A DNA stretch of 11,186 nucleotides from Bacteroidales bacterium (GTDB lineage: Bacteria; Bacteroidota; Bacteroidia; Bacteroidales; UBA10428): NCBI GenBank assembly GCA_030626465.1, contig DAOUOU010000080.1, forward strand, positions 1-11,186, written 5' to 3'. Numbering within the stretch: position 1 is the stretch's first letter; the number at the start of each line of letters is the position of its first letter. A program made the translations under genes and the position numbers. The notes beneath the pieces are model-generated. The model searched no databases. It was given only the letters and a program-made list of their open reading frames with translations, and was not told the origin of the DNA. This document shows positions 1-8,347 of the stretch, in pieces.

Positions 1-99
1 ACGCACCGGAACAGGATGGGTGGATGCAGGCAAAACAGCCACTATAAAAATCAATATTGATGATTTCATCAAATCGAGTGTCGATGGATATCTTATCAT
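1..99. repeat. Left arm of a 99-bp perfect inverted repeat
   Basis: Every base from 1 to 99 is complementary to the base at 495 minus its position, so this arm is the exact reverse complement of 396-494. The match breaks at position 100 (t where a would be needed), with three further matching bases at 101-103. Both arms lie inside the macroglobulin reading frame, which stays open through the fold by chance. A real protein-coding gene is not expected to contain its own antisense strand, so this arm is probably not genuine coding sequence. Confidence 0.95.
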
Positions 100-3000
100 T
101 AGCCTCAAGTGTAAAATGTGCTGCATATACCGAACCCCACCAGGTTTCTGTACCACGCCCCGGCCAGTATGTAAGTCCCCCGTTATACAATTGCATCAAT
201 TTTATTCGATCCAATGCTTTCTGGACATTTCCTACGGCATCTTTCAGAGCTTTTTCATCAGAAAAAACTGCTCCGACCAGATCGCCAAAATAAAGTTGTG
301 GAAAAGCACTTGATACGGTCTGCTCCACACAACCGTATGGATAACGCACAAGATAGTCAAGACTCTGAGAATACTGGATCATCGGGTTTTTGCTTATGAT
401 AAGATATCCATCGACACTCGATTTGATGAAATCATCAATATTGATTTTTATAGTGGCTGTTTTGCCTGCATCCACCCATCCTGTTCCGGTGCGTTTTTGT
501 AAAGGCGATGCAGGTCTGACAGTGATATCTGTTTTGTTACTGAACTTCTCTCCCAATGCATTTGCCTCTATAACGACAGATGATTCTCCAAGTTGTTGTT
601 GTGCTTCAACCCTGTACATAACTTCTGCCTCGGTATTCGGCGGAATAGAAACTGTTCCGGTTGATTCACCAATCACATTTACCGGACCTTCCAGTTTTAA
701 AGTTGTTCTGCAGTTCGTTTGTTTATTGGTGGTATTTGTTAGTATTACTGGTACATTTACCTGGTCACCCGGACTTAAGAACCGGGGCAATGCCACACTT
801 ATAACCAGGGGATCGGCAACTTTCATATTCTTCTGCTCTGATCCAAATCCTTTGCCGTTATATGCAATTGCCATAATACGCAGGTCACCTGAAAACTGGG
901 GAATGTCAATCTCATACTCGGCTTCACCCCGGCTATTTGTTTCAATAATGCCACTCCAGAACGATACAAGCTTCACACGATTGTTTTGCATCGGATTCAG
1001 GCGTTTTTCCATTTCCGAGCCATCACCTCCTGTATGACTTCTTACCATTCCAACCTCCGGAAACAGGTATGGGTAGACATTGCTGGAGCTTACCTGAAGA
1101 GCACGTCTCTGGTAAAAAAAATCGTATGGATCTGGTGTTTCATAACCAGCTACCTGCAATATTCCTTCGTCAACTACAGCTACTGTTAAAGCACTGTTAG
1201 GTTTCGATTTTATCTTGATGATCTGCTTTGAATTTGATCGTGATTTTTCAACAGCTGTTATGCTAACAGGCATTTTATTATCAGGATCATCCACCTTTAT
1301 CGGTGCATACCCGTGAGCTACTGTAAGCGGGATATCAGATTCCTCATGTGGCCGGAACAAAGTGGCCCCTATATAAACACCAGGTAAATATTCTTCTTTG
1401 ATATCAAGCGAAAAGGATGCAGCACGTTTATCAGTTTCAAGATAAAAGTAGTCTACTACCTTATCGGTTTCAATTGTAACAAGTACTCTTCCTGTAAAAG
1501 GTGTTTTCAGGATCACATTAGCTTTTTCACCAATGTTGTATTTCTCCTTATCGAGTTCAATATCAATCTGACCTTCATTGTTGACTTTAAATGAGCTATA
1601 CCTTGTACTGCCCCACCCGTATGCATAAATATCCCTTTCTACATAAGTGTTCACCCCCGGTGCAGAGATCCTTAATTCATAATTACCTGACACATCAGGA
1701 GTAAAACTGAAAACAGTAGATTTTGCATTGATCTTAATTGTCTTTTTCTTTAATACTTTTTCCACCTTTTCAGACTTGTAACGAAAATATCCTCCCGATC
1801 GGGATAATACCGTCTTGTATTCGTGTCTGATAAGTTCAATCTGGGCATCAACATCATTCAGTTCGTTTCCATTCTTATCTACAGCTATCAATTTGTATCG
1901 TACAGGCATACCTGTTTTCACGTAGTAGTCTTCACATTTAACTCCGAAAAAAACAACCTGTGTATAAATGGTAAGTCTATTCAAACGATTCACAGGTCGA
2001 CCGGTTTCATCAAATACCGTACTGAAGAGATCGGCTTTCAACATACCCATATTTTTGTATTCACGCGGAATGTCAAATTCTTCATGTGCTTTACCTTCTT
2101 CATCAGTTTTGTCTTGTCGTAAAATATTTCGAAAAGAGCTGTGGGCACCTCTGATATGATAATTATAGTCTCTGTTCTTCTTTGGATAAAAGCCTGCCTG
2201 TTTGATAGAAAGTTCTACTTCGTAATTTCTGTTAGCAGCCGGTGGACCAAAGAAATTCACAGCTTCGATATCGACAAGTATCTTTTCACCAGGTTTGTAT
2301 TCCTTTTTGTCAAGATTTACCTCAAGCTTTATCCTATCGGGCATAAACTCTTCTACTTTAATCACCTTGGAGCCAATCAGTACATTGTTACTGGTAAATA
2401 CATTTGCCACATACGAGCCAGTTTGAGCAGACGATAATAAAGGTATCTGAGTCTCAAATGATCCGCATTCATTCAACACCTTTTTAATCGTTTTGAAGAC
2501 CTTCCCGTTTGGAGTAATAAACTTCAGGATCAATGGAATACTTCCCGGAGTTTTCCACTCATTATCCCTTACAATAGTCGAAATATTTACAGTCTCACCT
2601 GGCCTGTATAAGTTGCGGTCACCATAAATAAATGCTTCAAAACCTGAAGGATTCTGATGCTTTCCTCCAACATCGAATCTGGAAGTATTGATACGGGTTT
2701 TATTGAGTGGAAGCACATTAAAGTCGTTGTTAAGCTGAGCTGCCACCAACGATGTCTCAAAACCCGGTGCTCTTAATTCATCATAAGAATATACAGCTAC
2801 TCCGTCTGCATTAGTTTTGGCAGTATGAGTAAGCTGGTTATTTCTCCCTATGAATTTTATTGTAACCCCTGCAAGAGGTTTAGCCGATTTTATAGAATTT
2901 GTAAATACCGTAATGCTGTTTTTCCCTTTCTTTACAATCAGACCAATATCCGATATCGATATCATCTTTGATGCCCTTAGCCAATAGTCTTCCTTCGATC

Positions 3001-4336
3001 TGATTTCCAAAACATAGATCCCCTTGTGGTCTGCAAGCTTATCCTCAAAATCAAGTGTCAGAATTCTGTTGGAGCCCTTTCTTGGTAATGTGCTTGTCTC
3101 TATATCCTCATCATAAACAATATCTCCAAGATTGCCAGGATCGCGATAATTGTAATGATAATCGTAATCGTAATAATAATCTTCGTAGTAGTAATTATTG
3201 TTTTTCAGGTAACTGATGATGTTGTTCTCATAGATTTTAGTGATTTTGACATTTACTTTTGGAACATTAATCAAAGCCACCTGAATATTTCGCGATCCTG
3301 AACCTGATACATAAAATTCTTTCTGATCAAAGAAACGTATTGTGGGTTGCACTTTCCCAAATGAAACCGGTTGAGAATAATCGTATTTAAGCTCCCCGCC
3401 AATAGTACCAAGCAAGCCCTTTTTCACAGTTAGCTCATATTTTGCATCAATACTAAAATACTCGCTTTGTATGGTGAAATAACCAGCTTGTATTTCAACC
3501 CTGTATCTTAAGGAAGGAGAGATTGAGAGGTACTTCCTGATATTTTCTGCTGTAACCTGCTGGGTAGTATACAGAGTAATTGTCCCTTCGTTACCATCAT
3601 GGTTGGCTTCTATGTCTGTTATTTCCAACTTAAAAGGGGAAGGAATTTCAAATTCTTCTTCAAAAGCTTCTTTTGTTTTTTCAGTACCATTGTAAGGAGC
3701 CAGCCCTTCCGCAAGGATTATTTTAACCGGATAATCTTTATCTTCTCTTTGAACATTTTTAATTATGAGGCTAATATCATCATCAATTTCTTCTGTGAAA
3801 AGATCGAAATGTGTCTCTTCATTGTTGATCATCACCTTCATGAGACCCGCCACTTCAGAAGGCAGTACCTGATAGTTAAATTCCAGATCAATCTTAATAC
3901 CATGTGTTTCTCCCTTTTCTTCAGAATAGTGCCAGTATGCCCTGCTTGATAATAAATCGAGATATGCTGTATGAAAGTTAAATTGCTTATCGCTGGCAAA
4001 CTTTAATTTTTTTGAATAGTGAAACACTTCATCCGTAAATCTGCCTGTGTAGTTTGTAGCAGGTAAAAATGCATCAGTTGGCGTGAATACCAGCTTATTG
4101 CTGGTTTGCCAGTGAAACTTGCCTTCCACTTCAGGGTCAAAACGAATGTATTCTATTTCCGTCCATGCACCCACAAGGCTGTCGGGCATTAGGTCTTTGT
4201 TAAAAGTAAAGCTAAGTATTGCTTTTACAGGTATCTCGTCTTCGAAATTCTTATCAATCAGTTTGATTTTTCTTTCGTTAGAGCAGGAAAAGAACAAAAC
4301 GATAACAAGTATGAGCAAAGAAAATCTCAGTTTCAT
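1..4336 (-). CDS. Alpha-2-macroglobulin family lipoprotein, C-terminus missing
   Basis: This is a bacterial alpha-2-macroglobulin: a protease-trapping envelope protein whose thioester covalently captures an attacking protease after bait cleavage. The frame is open for 1445 codons and leaves the window at the left edge. The start at 4336 is chosen because MKLRFSLLILVIVLFFSC is a lipoprotein signal with Cys18 as the lipidated residue. In order there are an Ig-like N-terminal domain (about 35-100), MG repeats, the MG2 hallmark YGDRNLYRPGE (about 566-577), VAVVDEGILQVAG (about 1050-1062), the macroglobulin core SFWSGIIETNSRGEAEY (about 1120-1135), and the thioester motif GCVEQ with Cys1336, Glu1338 and Gln1339. 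After TLEA (to residue 1412) the sequence becomes the antisense of its own residues, so only 100-4336 should be trusted. Family members are usually about 1650-1900 residues, so several hundred C-terminal residues are absent. A Tyr-rich loop lies at 382-397. The gene is divergent from pbpC, its usual partner. Confidence 0.93.
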   Translation of the reverse strand, partial: MKLRFSLLILVIVLFFSCSNERKIKLIDKNFEDEIPVKAILSFTFNKDLMPDSLVGAWTEIEYIRFDPEVEGKFHWQTSNKLVFTPTDAFLPATNYTGRFTDEVFHYSKKLKFASDKQFNFHTAYLDLLSSRAYWHYSEEKGETHGIKIDLEFNYQVLPSEVAGLMKVMINNEETHFDLFTEEIDDDISLIIKNVQREDKDYPVKIILAEGLAPYNGTEKTKEAFEEEFEIPSPFKLEITDIEANHDGNEGTITLYTTQQVTAENIRKYLSISPSLRYRVEIQAGYFTIQSEYFSIDAKYELTVKKGLLGTIGGELKYDYSQPVSFGKVQPTIRFFDQKEFYVSGSGSRNIQVALINVPKVNVKITKIYENNIISYLKNNNYYYEDYYYDYDYHYNYRDPGNLGDIVYDEDIETSTLPRKGSNRILTLDFEDKLADHKGIYVLEIRSKEDYWLRASKMISISDIGLIVKKGKNSITVFTNSIKSAKPLAGVTIKFIGRNNQLTHTAKTNADGVAVYSYDELRAPGFETSLVAAQLNNDFNVLPLNKTRINTSRFDVGGKHQNPSGFEAFIYGDRNLYRPGETVNISTIVRDNEWKTPGSIPLILKFITPNGKVFKTIKKVLNECGSFETQIPLLSSAQTGSYVANVFTSNNVLIGSKVIKVEEFMPDRIKLEVNLDKKEYKPGEKILVDIEAVNFFGPPAANRNYEVELSIKQAGFYPKKNRDYNYHIRGAHSSFRNILRQDKTDEEGKAHEEFDIPREYKNMGMLKADLFSTVFDETGRPVNRLNRLTIYTQVVFFGVKCEDYYVKTGMPVRYKLIAVDKNGNELNDVDAQIELIRHEYKTVLSRSGGYFRYKSEKVEKVLKKKTIKINAKSTVFSFTPDVSGNYELRISAPGVNTYVERDIYAYGWGSTRYSSFKVNNEGQIDIELDKEKYNIGEKANVILKTPFTGRVLVTIETDKVVDYFYLETDKRAASFSLDIKEEYLPGVYIGATLFRPHEESDIPLTVAHGYAPIKVDDPDNKMPVSITAVEKSRSNSKQIIKIKSKPNSALTVAVVDEGILQVAGYETPDPYDFFYQRRALQVSSSNVYPYLFPEVGMVRSHTGGDGSEMEKRLNPMQNNRVKLVSFWSGIIETNSRGEAEYEIDIPQFSGDLRIMAIAYNGKGFGSEQKNMKVADPLVISVALPRFLSPGDQVNVPVILTNTTNKQTNCRTTLKLEGPVNVIGESTGTVSIPPNTEAEVMYRVEAQQQLGESSVVIEANALGEKFSNKTDITVRPASPLQKRTGTGWVDAGKTATIKINIDDFIKSSVDGYLIISKNPMIQYSQSLDYLVRYPYGCVEQTVSSAFPQLYFGDLVGAVFSDEKALKDAVGNVQKALDRIKLMQLYNGGLTYWPGRGTETWWGSVYAAHFTLEANDKISIDTRFDEIINIDFYSGCFACIHPSCSGA
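396..494. repeat. Right arm of the 99-bp inverted repeat (authentic coding copy)
   Basis: This is the partner of 1-99, separated from it by a 296-bp spacer (100-395). Read on the minus strand it encodes the stretch from KRTGTGWVDAG to DGYLI, followed by SKNPMIQYSQSLDYL. That leads directly into the thioester motif, as expected for a bacterial alpha-2-macroglobulin. This copy is therefore the authentic one, and 1-99 is the fold-back copy. Confidence 0.9.
3146..3193 (-). other. Tyrosine/aspartate-rich low-complexity segment in the macroglobulin
   Basis: Residues 382-397 read YYYEDYYYDYDYHYNY, ten tyrosines in sixteen residues. They are encoded by TAC/TAT codons, visible on the plus strand as runs of gta and ata. 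The segment sits between two MG-like domains, after a run of Asn. It is probably an exposed loop or linker. Its function is unknown. Confidence 0.8.
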
Positions 4337-4551
4337 GGCAGTAAAATTTGATTATAATATTTAAATCTAAAAAAAATGTTGGAATTACAGTTCTAATGCC
4401 TGTATTTTATTGTTATGCCTAGTGGAAGTCAAAGTATGCCAATAATAAAAATCATCCTGCTCAAATTCTATTATCCTCCATTATTCTTATCTTAAGCTTT
4501 TAATTTCTGAAGCCAGTGAATAAGAGAATCGTCCATTAAGAATATATTCTC
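4337..4551. promoter_or_regulatory. Shared divergent start region of the macroglobulin gene and pbpC
   Basis: These 215 bp must hold the promoters of both divergent genes, since each start codon borders the region. I found no exact Bacteroidota -7 element (TAnnTTTG) with a fitting -33 TTG on either strand. The nearest matches, taaaatttg (4342-4350) and tagaatttg on the minus strand, have one extra base in the spacer. A perfect 12-bp palindrome, AGAATATATTCT, lies at 4539-4550, one base before the pbpC ATG. No Shine-Dalgarno sequence precedes either gene, which is common in this phylum. Confidence 0.5.
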
Positions 4552-6873
4552 ATGAAATTGTCTTTCAGCAGATATAAGAAAAATGTTGAATATGTTACAG
4601 GTTTTGTTGTATCGTACTACATGCTGTTTCTTTTTCTTTCCATTTTTTATTCCCTGAAAATTGACAAGGATTACAGCACAATTGTACTTTCTCGCAACAA
4701 TTCTCTGTTACATGCCTTTCTTACTCCCGATGATAAATGGCGCATGTATACGGAACTGGAAGAAATCACTCCGGAATTGAAAAAGGCCATTGTATTTAAA
4801 GAAGACAAATTTTTTTATTATCACACGGGCATAAACCCTGTATCTGTTGTACGTGCTGCAATTAATAATTTTCGAAAAGGCAAAAGAACATCAGGTGCTT
4901 CAACTATTACCATGCAGGTAGCACGCTTACTGGAACCCAAAGAACGTACATATATCAATAAGTTGAAAGAAGTATTCAGGGCAACACAACTGGAAATGTT
5001 CTTTTCGAAGGATGAAATCCTGCAATTGTACCTAAATCTTGTGCCTTATGGCAGCAACATCGAAGGAGTTAAATCAGCATCTGTGATCTACTTCGGAAAA
5101 ATGCCCGATCACCTGAGTATTGGTGAGATTGCAGCATTGTCCATCATTCCAAACCGGCCTGCCTCTTTGAAACTCGGGAACAACAATGATTATATTGTCA
5201 GGGAAAGAAACAAATGGTTAACCCGTTACCGAAAGGCAGAGTTGTTTGAAAGCAAATATATCGATGATGCATTGATAGAACCACTGACAGCTTCAAGAAG
5301 AGAAATCCCAAGACTGGCACCTCACCTTTGTTATCGCCTTAAAACACAATTCCCCAACGAAAAAATCATTCGCACTACTCTCAATTTAGAATTTCAGTAC
5401 AAAACTGAACAAATTGTTAAAGAATACAGTCAACGTCACTATTTTCAGAATATTAAAAATGCAACAGCAATTATTATTGATAATCCAACTCGTGAGGTGC
5501 TGGCCTATATAGGTTCCGCTGATTTTAAAAACGATGAAGATGGTGGTCAGGTGGATGGTATCAGGGCTGTTCGCTCTCCCGGAAGCACACTTAAACCATT
5601 GTTGTATGGTATTGCCATTGATAGGGGAGCAATTACACCCAAGACTGTCATTACAGATGTGCCTGTGAGTTTTTCGGGTTATGAACCTGAAAACTATAAT
5701 GAGAAATTCAACGGCAATATCACGATTGAAAATGCATTAGCAAGTTCTCTTAATGTTCCGGCTGTAAAAATTCTTGCTGCAATATCTTCGCAAACTATGA
5801 TAAGCCGACTCGTTGAAGCAAACTTTCATACGATTAAGCAACAAAAGGATGATCTTGGATTATCACTTGTTTTAGGAGGATGCGGTGTTACACTTGAAGA
5901 ATTAACAAGCTTGTATTGTGCCCTGGCTAACCAGGGAGTGTATGGCTCATTCAAATACACAATCGATCAGGATAAAAAGGTAACTAAGCTGGTGCTTTCG
6001 AAAGAATCTGCCTTCATTATAACTGAGATCCTTACCCAGCTTAAACGGCCCGACTTACCGGTGCATTGGGACAATACCATGCATACTCCAAAAATTGCAT
6101 GGAAAACAGGAACTTCTTATGGTCGAAGAGATGCATGGAGCATTGGATACAACAAAAACTTTACGATCGGAGTATGGGTAGGCAATTTTTCGGGCGAGGG
6201 TGTTCCGGAACTCAGCGGTGCCGAAAAAGCTACTCCCCTCCTCTTTCAGCTTTTCAATTCAATCGATTATAATTCTCCAAAAGACTGGTATACAATCCCC
6301 GATGAACTGGAAATGCGTTATGTGTGCTCACAAAGCGGGAAAGTACCCGGTGAATTCTGCACCGACCTGATCATAGATTACTATCTGCCCGGTATCTCTT
6401 CAAATGAAACGTGTACACATTTGAAAAATGTGTTTATCAATCCCGACAGTACGCTTTCCTATTGCACCTCCTGCCGGCCTGAAGTGGGCTTTATCACAGC
6501 CCTTTATCCCAACCTTGTTCCGGAGATCATTACTTATTTCGAAGAGAATAACATTCACTATCTGAAAGTCCCCTCTCACAACCCTGAGTGCGAAAGACTG
6601 CTTAGCGGATCAAAACCCGAGATCACCTCACCTATTCATGAAAATGAATACTATGTTAATGTTTCCGATAGTATGGAAATCATGCTTAGCTGTCATACCG
6701 CCAATGATGTAGAACAGGTATTCTGGTATATCAATAAGAAATTTTACAAAGCAGTCCGGACAGGTAAAAACATCTTTTTTACTCCTGCGGAAGGCAGGGT
6801 AGAAATAAGCTGTTCAGATGATAAGGGTAGAAATACTGATATCATTATTTATGTTAAGCATACTTCGTTTTAG
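4552..6873 (+). CDS. pbpC: Penicillin-binding protein 1C (bifunctional glycosyltransferase/transpeptidase)
   Basis: This is a class A penicillin-binding protein that polymerises lipid II into glycan strands and cross-links peptide stems in the periplasm. Its 773 residues match the usual PBP1C length (about 770). One membrane anchor lies at about 16-35. The GT51 domain carries EDKFFYYHTG (84-93, catalytic Glu84), GASTITMQ (115-122) and LQLYLNLVPYG (157-167). The transpeptidase has all three motifs: STLK (Ser345 nucleophile, Lys348), SLN (399-401) and KTGTS (518-522). A Cys-containing linker (592, 603, 621, 638, 641) leads to the C-terminal Ig-like PBP1C domain (about 685-770). That tail and the neighbouring macroglobulin gene identify it as PBP1C rather than PBP1A. 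The start at 4552 leaves a short cytoplasmic tail before the anchor. All catalytic residues are present, so it looks functional. Confidence 0.96.
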   Translation: MKLSFSRYKKNVEYVTGFVVSYYMLFLFLSIFYSLKIDKDYSTIVLSRNNSLLHAFLTPDDKWRMYTELEEITPELKKAIVFKEDKFFYYHTGINPVSVVRAAINNFRKGKRTSGASTITMQVARLLEPKERTYINKLKEVFRATQLEMFFSKDEILQLYLNLVPYGSNIEGVKSASVIYFGKMPDHLSIGEIAALSIIPNRPASLKLGNNNDYIVRERNKWLTRYRKAELFESKYIDDALIEPLTASRREIPRLAPHLCYRLKTQFPNEKIIRTTLNLEFQYKTEQIVKEYSQRHYFQNIKNATAIIIDNPTREVLAYIGSADFKNDEDGGQVDGIRAVRSPGSTLKPLLYGIAIDRGAITPKTVITDVPVSFSGYEPENYNEKFNGNITIENALASSLNVPAVKILAAISSQTMISRLVEANFHTIKQQKDDLGLSLVLGGCGVTLEELTSLYCALANQGVYGSFKYTIDQDKKVTKLVLSKESAFIITEILTQLKRPDLPVHWDNTMHTPKIAWKTGTSYGRRDAWSIGYNKNFTIGVWVGNFSGEGVPELSGAEKATPLLFQLFNSIDYNSPKDWYTIPDELEMRYVCSQSGKVPGEFCTDLIIDYYLPGISSNETCTHLKNVFINPDSTLSYCTSCRPEVGFITALYPNLVPEIITYFEENNIHYLKVPSHNPECERLLSGSKPEITSPIHENEYYVNVSDSMEIMLSCHTANDVEQVFWYINKKFYKAVRTGKNIFFTPAEGRVEISCSDDKGRNTDIIIYVKHTSF

Positions 6874-6901
6874 CCTAAATTGGGATGGTCAGTACTTTTA
6901 T

Positions 6902-6921
6902 CAAATACAATGGAGTATTTG
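6902..6921 (+). terminator. Hairpin just after pbpC, possible transcript end
   Basis: CAAATAC and GTATTTG form a perfect 7-bp stem around a 6-base loop, 28 bases after the pbpC stop codon. The stem is AT-rich and no T-tract follows (gggagaagg instead), so it is not a standard intrinsic terminator. It may mark the 3' end of the pbpC message. The rest of 6874-7021 is AT-rich and featureless. Confidence 0.3.
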
Positions 6922-7021
6922 GGAGAAGGAAAACAAAATAGTGAATCTGTAAATTTTAATACTATAAATACATTCAGATATTCATCTTTAGAAGACCAAA
7001 AATTTAAACATACTACTATCC

Positions 7022-7096
7022 GCCCAACCGAACAAACCGATGGTTTGTGAGCTCAGCGAAGCTAACCGAGAACGATAGGACGAGCTCGCCGAAGGC
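7022..7096. repeat. GC-rich hairpin/direct-repeat island downstream of the glucanase gene
   Basis: This GC-rich island sits in AT-rich DNA. It holds a perfect hairpin, ACAAACC-gat-GGTTTGT (7032-7048). A degenerate direct repeat follows: GAGCTCAGCGAAGC (7049-7062) and GAGCTCGCCGAAGGC (7082-7096). It lies beyond the 3' end of the minus-strand glucanase gene. GCCCAAC at 7022-7028 fits the integron consensus RYYYAAC, but no matching partner box completes an attC site. Confidence 0.55.
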
Positions 7097-7161
7097 AATT
7101 TATTATATACCATGTTGTGCTTTCGTGCTTCTATCTTATATCTGTTTAGCATGGCAAATAA

Positions 7162-8163
7162 TTATTCGATATAGATTTTTTTTGTTACTGAATTATCTTT
7201 TGATTGAACATTTAGAAAGTAAATTCCTGATTTAAAATCAGCGTATGGAATATTATATCTTTCTCCATTTATTTCATTTATTAATATTATTCTTCCCTGC
7301 AGATCGAATAATTGAAATTTGTAGTGTCCATTTTCAAATAATCTTACTTGAATTTCCATGGATGAGCTATTATTAATGATTTCCAAATAATCAGAAGTAT
7401 TCATATTATTAAATAAAGCTGTTGATGGATCAGGGTCGGTTATAGCTAAAACTAACTTACCATCCTCAATGTATGCATTTTCTTCGGCAAAATCAACTTC
7501 GTTACAGTCAAATGTCCAGTTTGCTTTCGACCACCTACTGGCATCAAATGTTTCAAAATCATCTCTCCATTCAAGCATGAAGTCTCCACTATTGTAGCTA
7601 TGGTATTCTATCCAGTCGACATATTGGTATTGCGGTAAGTCGCTTGGATCCAGCTCTCCTGCCCATTCAGCTGAGCAGGAAATCCATGCATTAAACCTAT
7701 AGCCTTGTTGAGATGTGAGTGTACTGACAACAGCATCAGTTTCTCGCCTTACCACTACACCATCTATATACCATACTACCGAATCAGGAGTCCATTCTAA
7801 TGTATAAGTATGGAAATCATCAGCTAATGAATAATCGAAATGAATTTCTTCCACATCATGGATTGGATCTCCGGAAACACCATCGGTAATAATATTGGTT
7901 GATAAAACGGTTGCATCATCTTTCCCAAGTACCTCAATATCTATCTCTTCCCAAAATACACCTTGTATGTAGGAATCGTTCTTATAAGTAAAAAACGTTG
8001 AAAGCATGCCGCTACCCTTTATCATTTTCATGTCCATCTCAAATTTACCGTATAGTACCGAATTATTAGAATAAACTTCAGCTCCTCTGAATGGTTTTTG
8101 TGCAGAAAGTGATATAAATACCACCATCATTGCAATTCCAATGACTATTTTTTTTACTTTCAT
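7162..8163 (-). CDS. Secreted GH16 beta-glucanase, circularly permuted lichenase type, with type IX sorting domain
   Basis: This is a predicted exported endo-beta-glucanase, most likely cutting mixed-linkage beta-1,3-1,4-glucan (lichenan, cereal glucan). The start at 8163 gives MKVKKIVIGIAMMVVFISLSAQ, a clean signal peptide; an upstream in-frame ATG at 8214 would put a poor leader in front. The GH16 active-site motif is WEEIDIEVLG (71-80): Glu73 nucleophile, Asp75, Glu77 acid/base. Domain order is unusual. The strand that normally opens GH16, DDFETFDASRWSKANWTFD (201-219), lies after the catalytic part, as in Fibrobacter succinogenes lichenase. Matching signposts are NIITDG (90-95), FHTYTLEWTPD (117-127) and GYRFNAW (154-160). 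From about 265 a type A sorting tail (FQLFDLQGRI, SGIYFLNVQ, KKIYIE) predicts export by the type IX system. At 333 residues the protein looks complete. The exact substrate is inferred. Confidence 0.93.
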   Translation of the reverse strand: MKVKKIVIGIAMMVVFISLSAQKPFRGAEVYSNNSVLYGKFEMDMKMIKGSGMLSTFFTYKNDSYIQGVFWEEIDIEVLGKDDATVLSTNIITDGVSGDPIHDVEEIHFDYSLADDFHTYTLEWTPDSVVWYIDGVVVRRETDAVVSTLTSQQGYRFNAWISCSAEWAGELDPSDLPQYQYVDWIEYHSYNSGDFMLEWRDDFETFDASRWSKANWTFDCNEVDFAEENAYIEDGKLVLAITDPDPSTALFNNMNTSDYLEIINNSSSMEIQVRLFENGHYKFQLFDLQGRIILINEINGERYNIPYADFKSGIYFLNVQSKDNSVTKKIYIE

Positions 8164-8214
8164 AAAACACTGTTTTTCATTTATAATCATATTCGTTCTA
8201 AGCATGAAGCACAA

Positions 8215-8329
8215 CGGCAGTCTGTCTAAAAACTAATTTTAATCTAATGAGATTTGAATATTTGAAAAAACTATCAGGTATGTATTCGAATAATTCCATA
8301 TATCATCTTGTTTTTTAGACAGTCTGACG
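8215..8329. repeat. 115-bp element bounded by imperfect 18-bp inverted repeats
   Basis: The left arm at 8215-8232 (CGGCAGTCTGTCTAAAAA) and the right arm at 8312-8329, read in reverse complement (CGTCAGACTGTCTAAAAA), match at 16 of 18 positions. About 80 bp of AT-rich DNA lies between them, including the 10-bp palindrome TATTCGAATA (8283-8292). There is no coding frame. The element sits 51 bp upstream of the glucanase start, so it lies in that gene's leader or promoter. It could be a small non-autonomous transposable element or a long-looped regulatory stem. Confidence 0.6.
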
Positions 8330-8347
8330 GTCCTCAAATATGAAACC

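Noticed and set aside
20..4364. Several plus-strand open frames of 60-215 codons across the macroglobulin gene
   Set aside because: They lie opposite a 1445-codon minus-strand frame with clear domain motifs, and none has a recognisable domain; they are antisense shadows.
4337..4551. Specific promoter calls for the divergent genes
   Set aside because: Only near-matches to the Bacteroidota -7 element with wrong spacing and no paired -33 element were seen.
7022..7120. Possible integron attC site (GCCCAAC at 7022 and GTTGTGC at 7114)
   Set aside because: The outer boxes pair with one mismatch, but no inner L-box pairing was found between them, and the other islands lack RYYYAAC/GTTRRRY boxes in the right orientation.
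7047..7235. 62-codon plus-strand frame between pbpC and the glucanase
   Set aside because: It starts inside the hairpin island and overlaps the 3' end of the glucanase gene; no recognisable domain or context.
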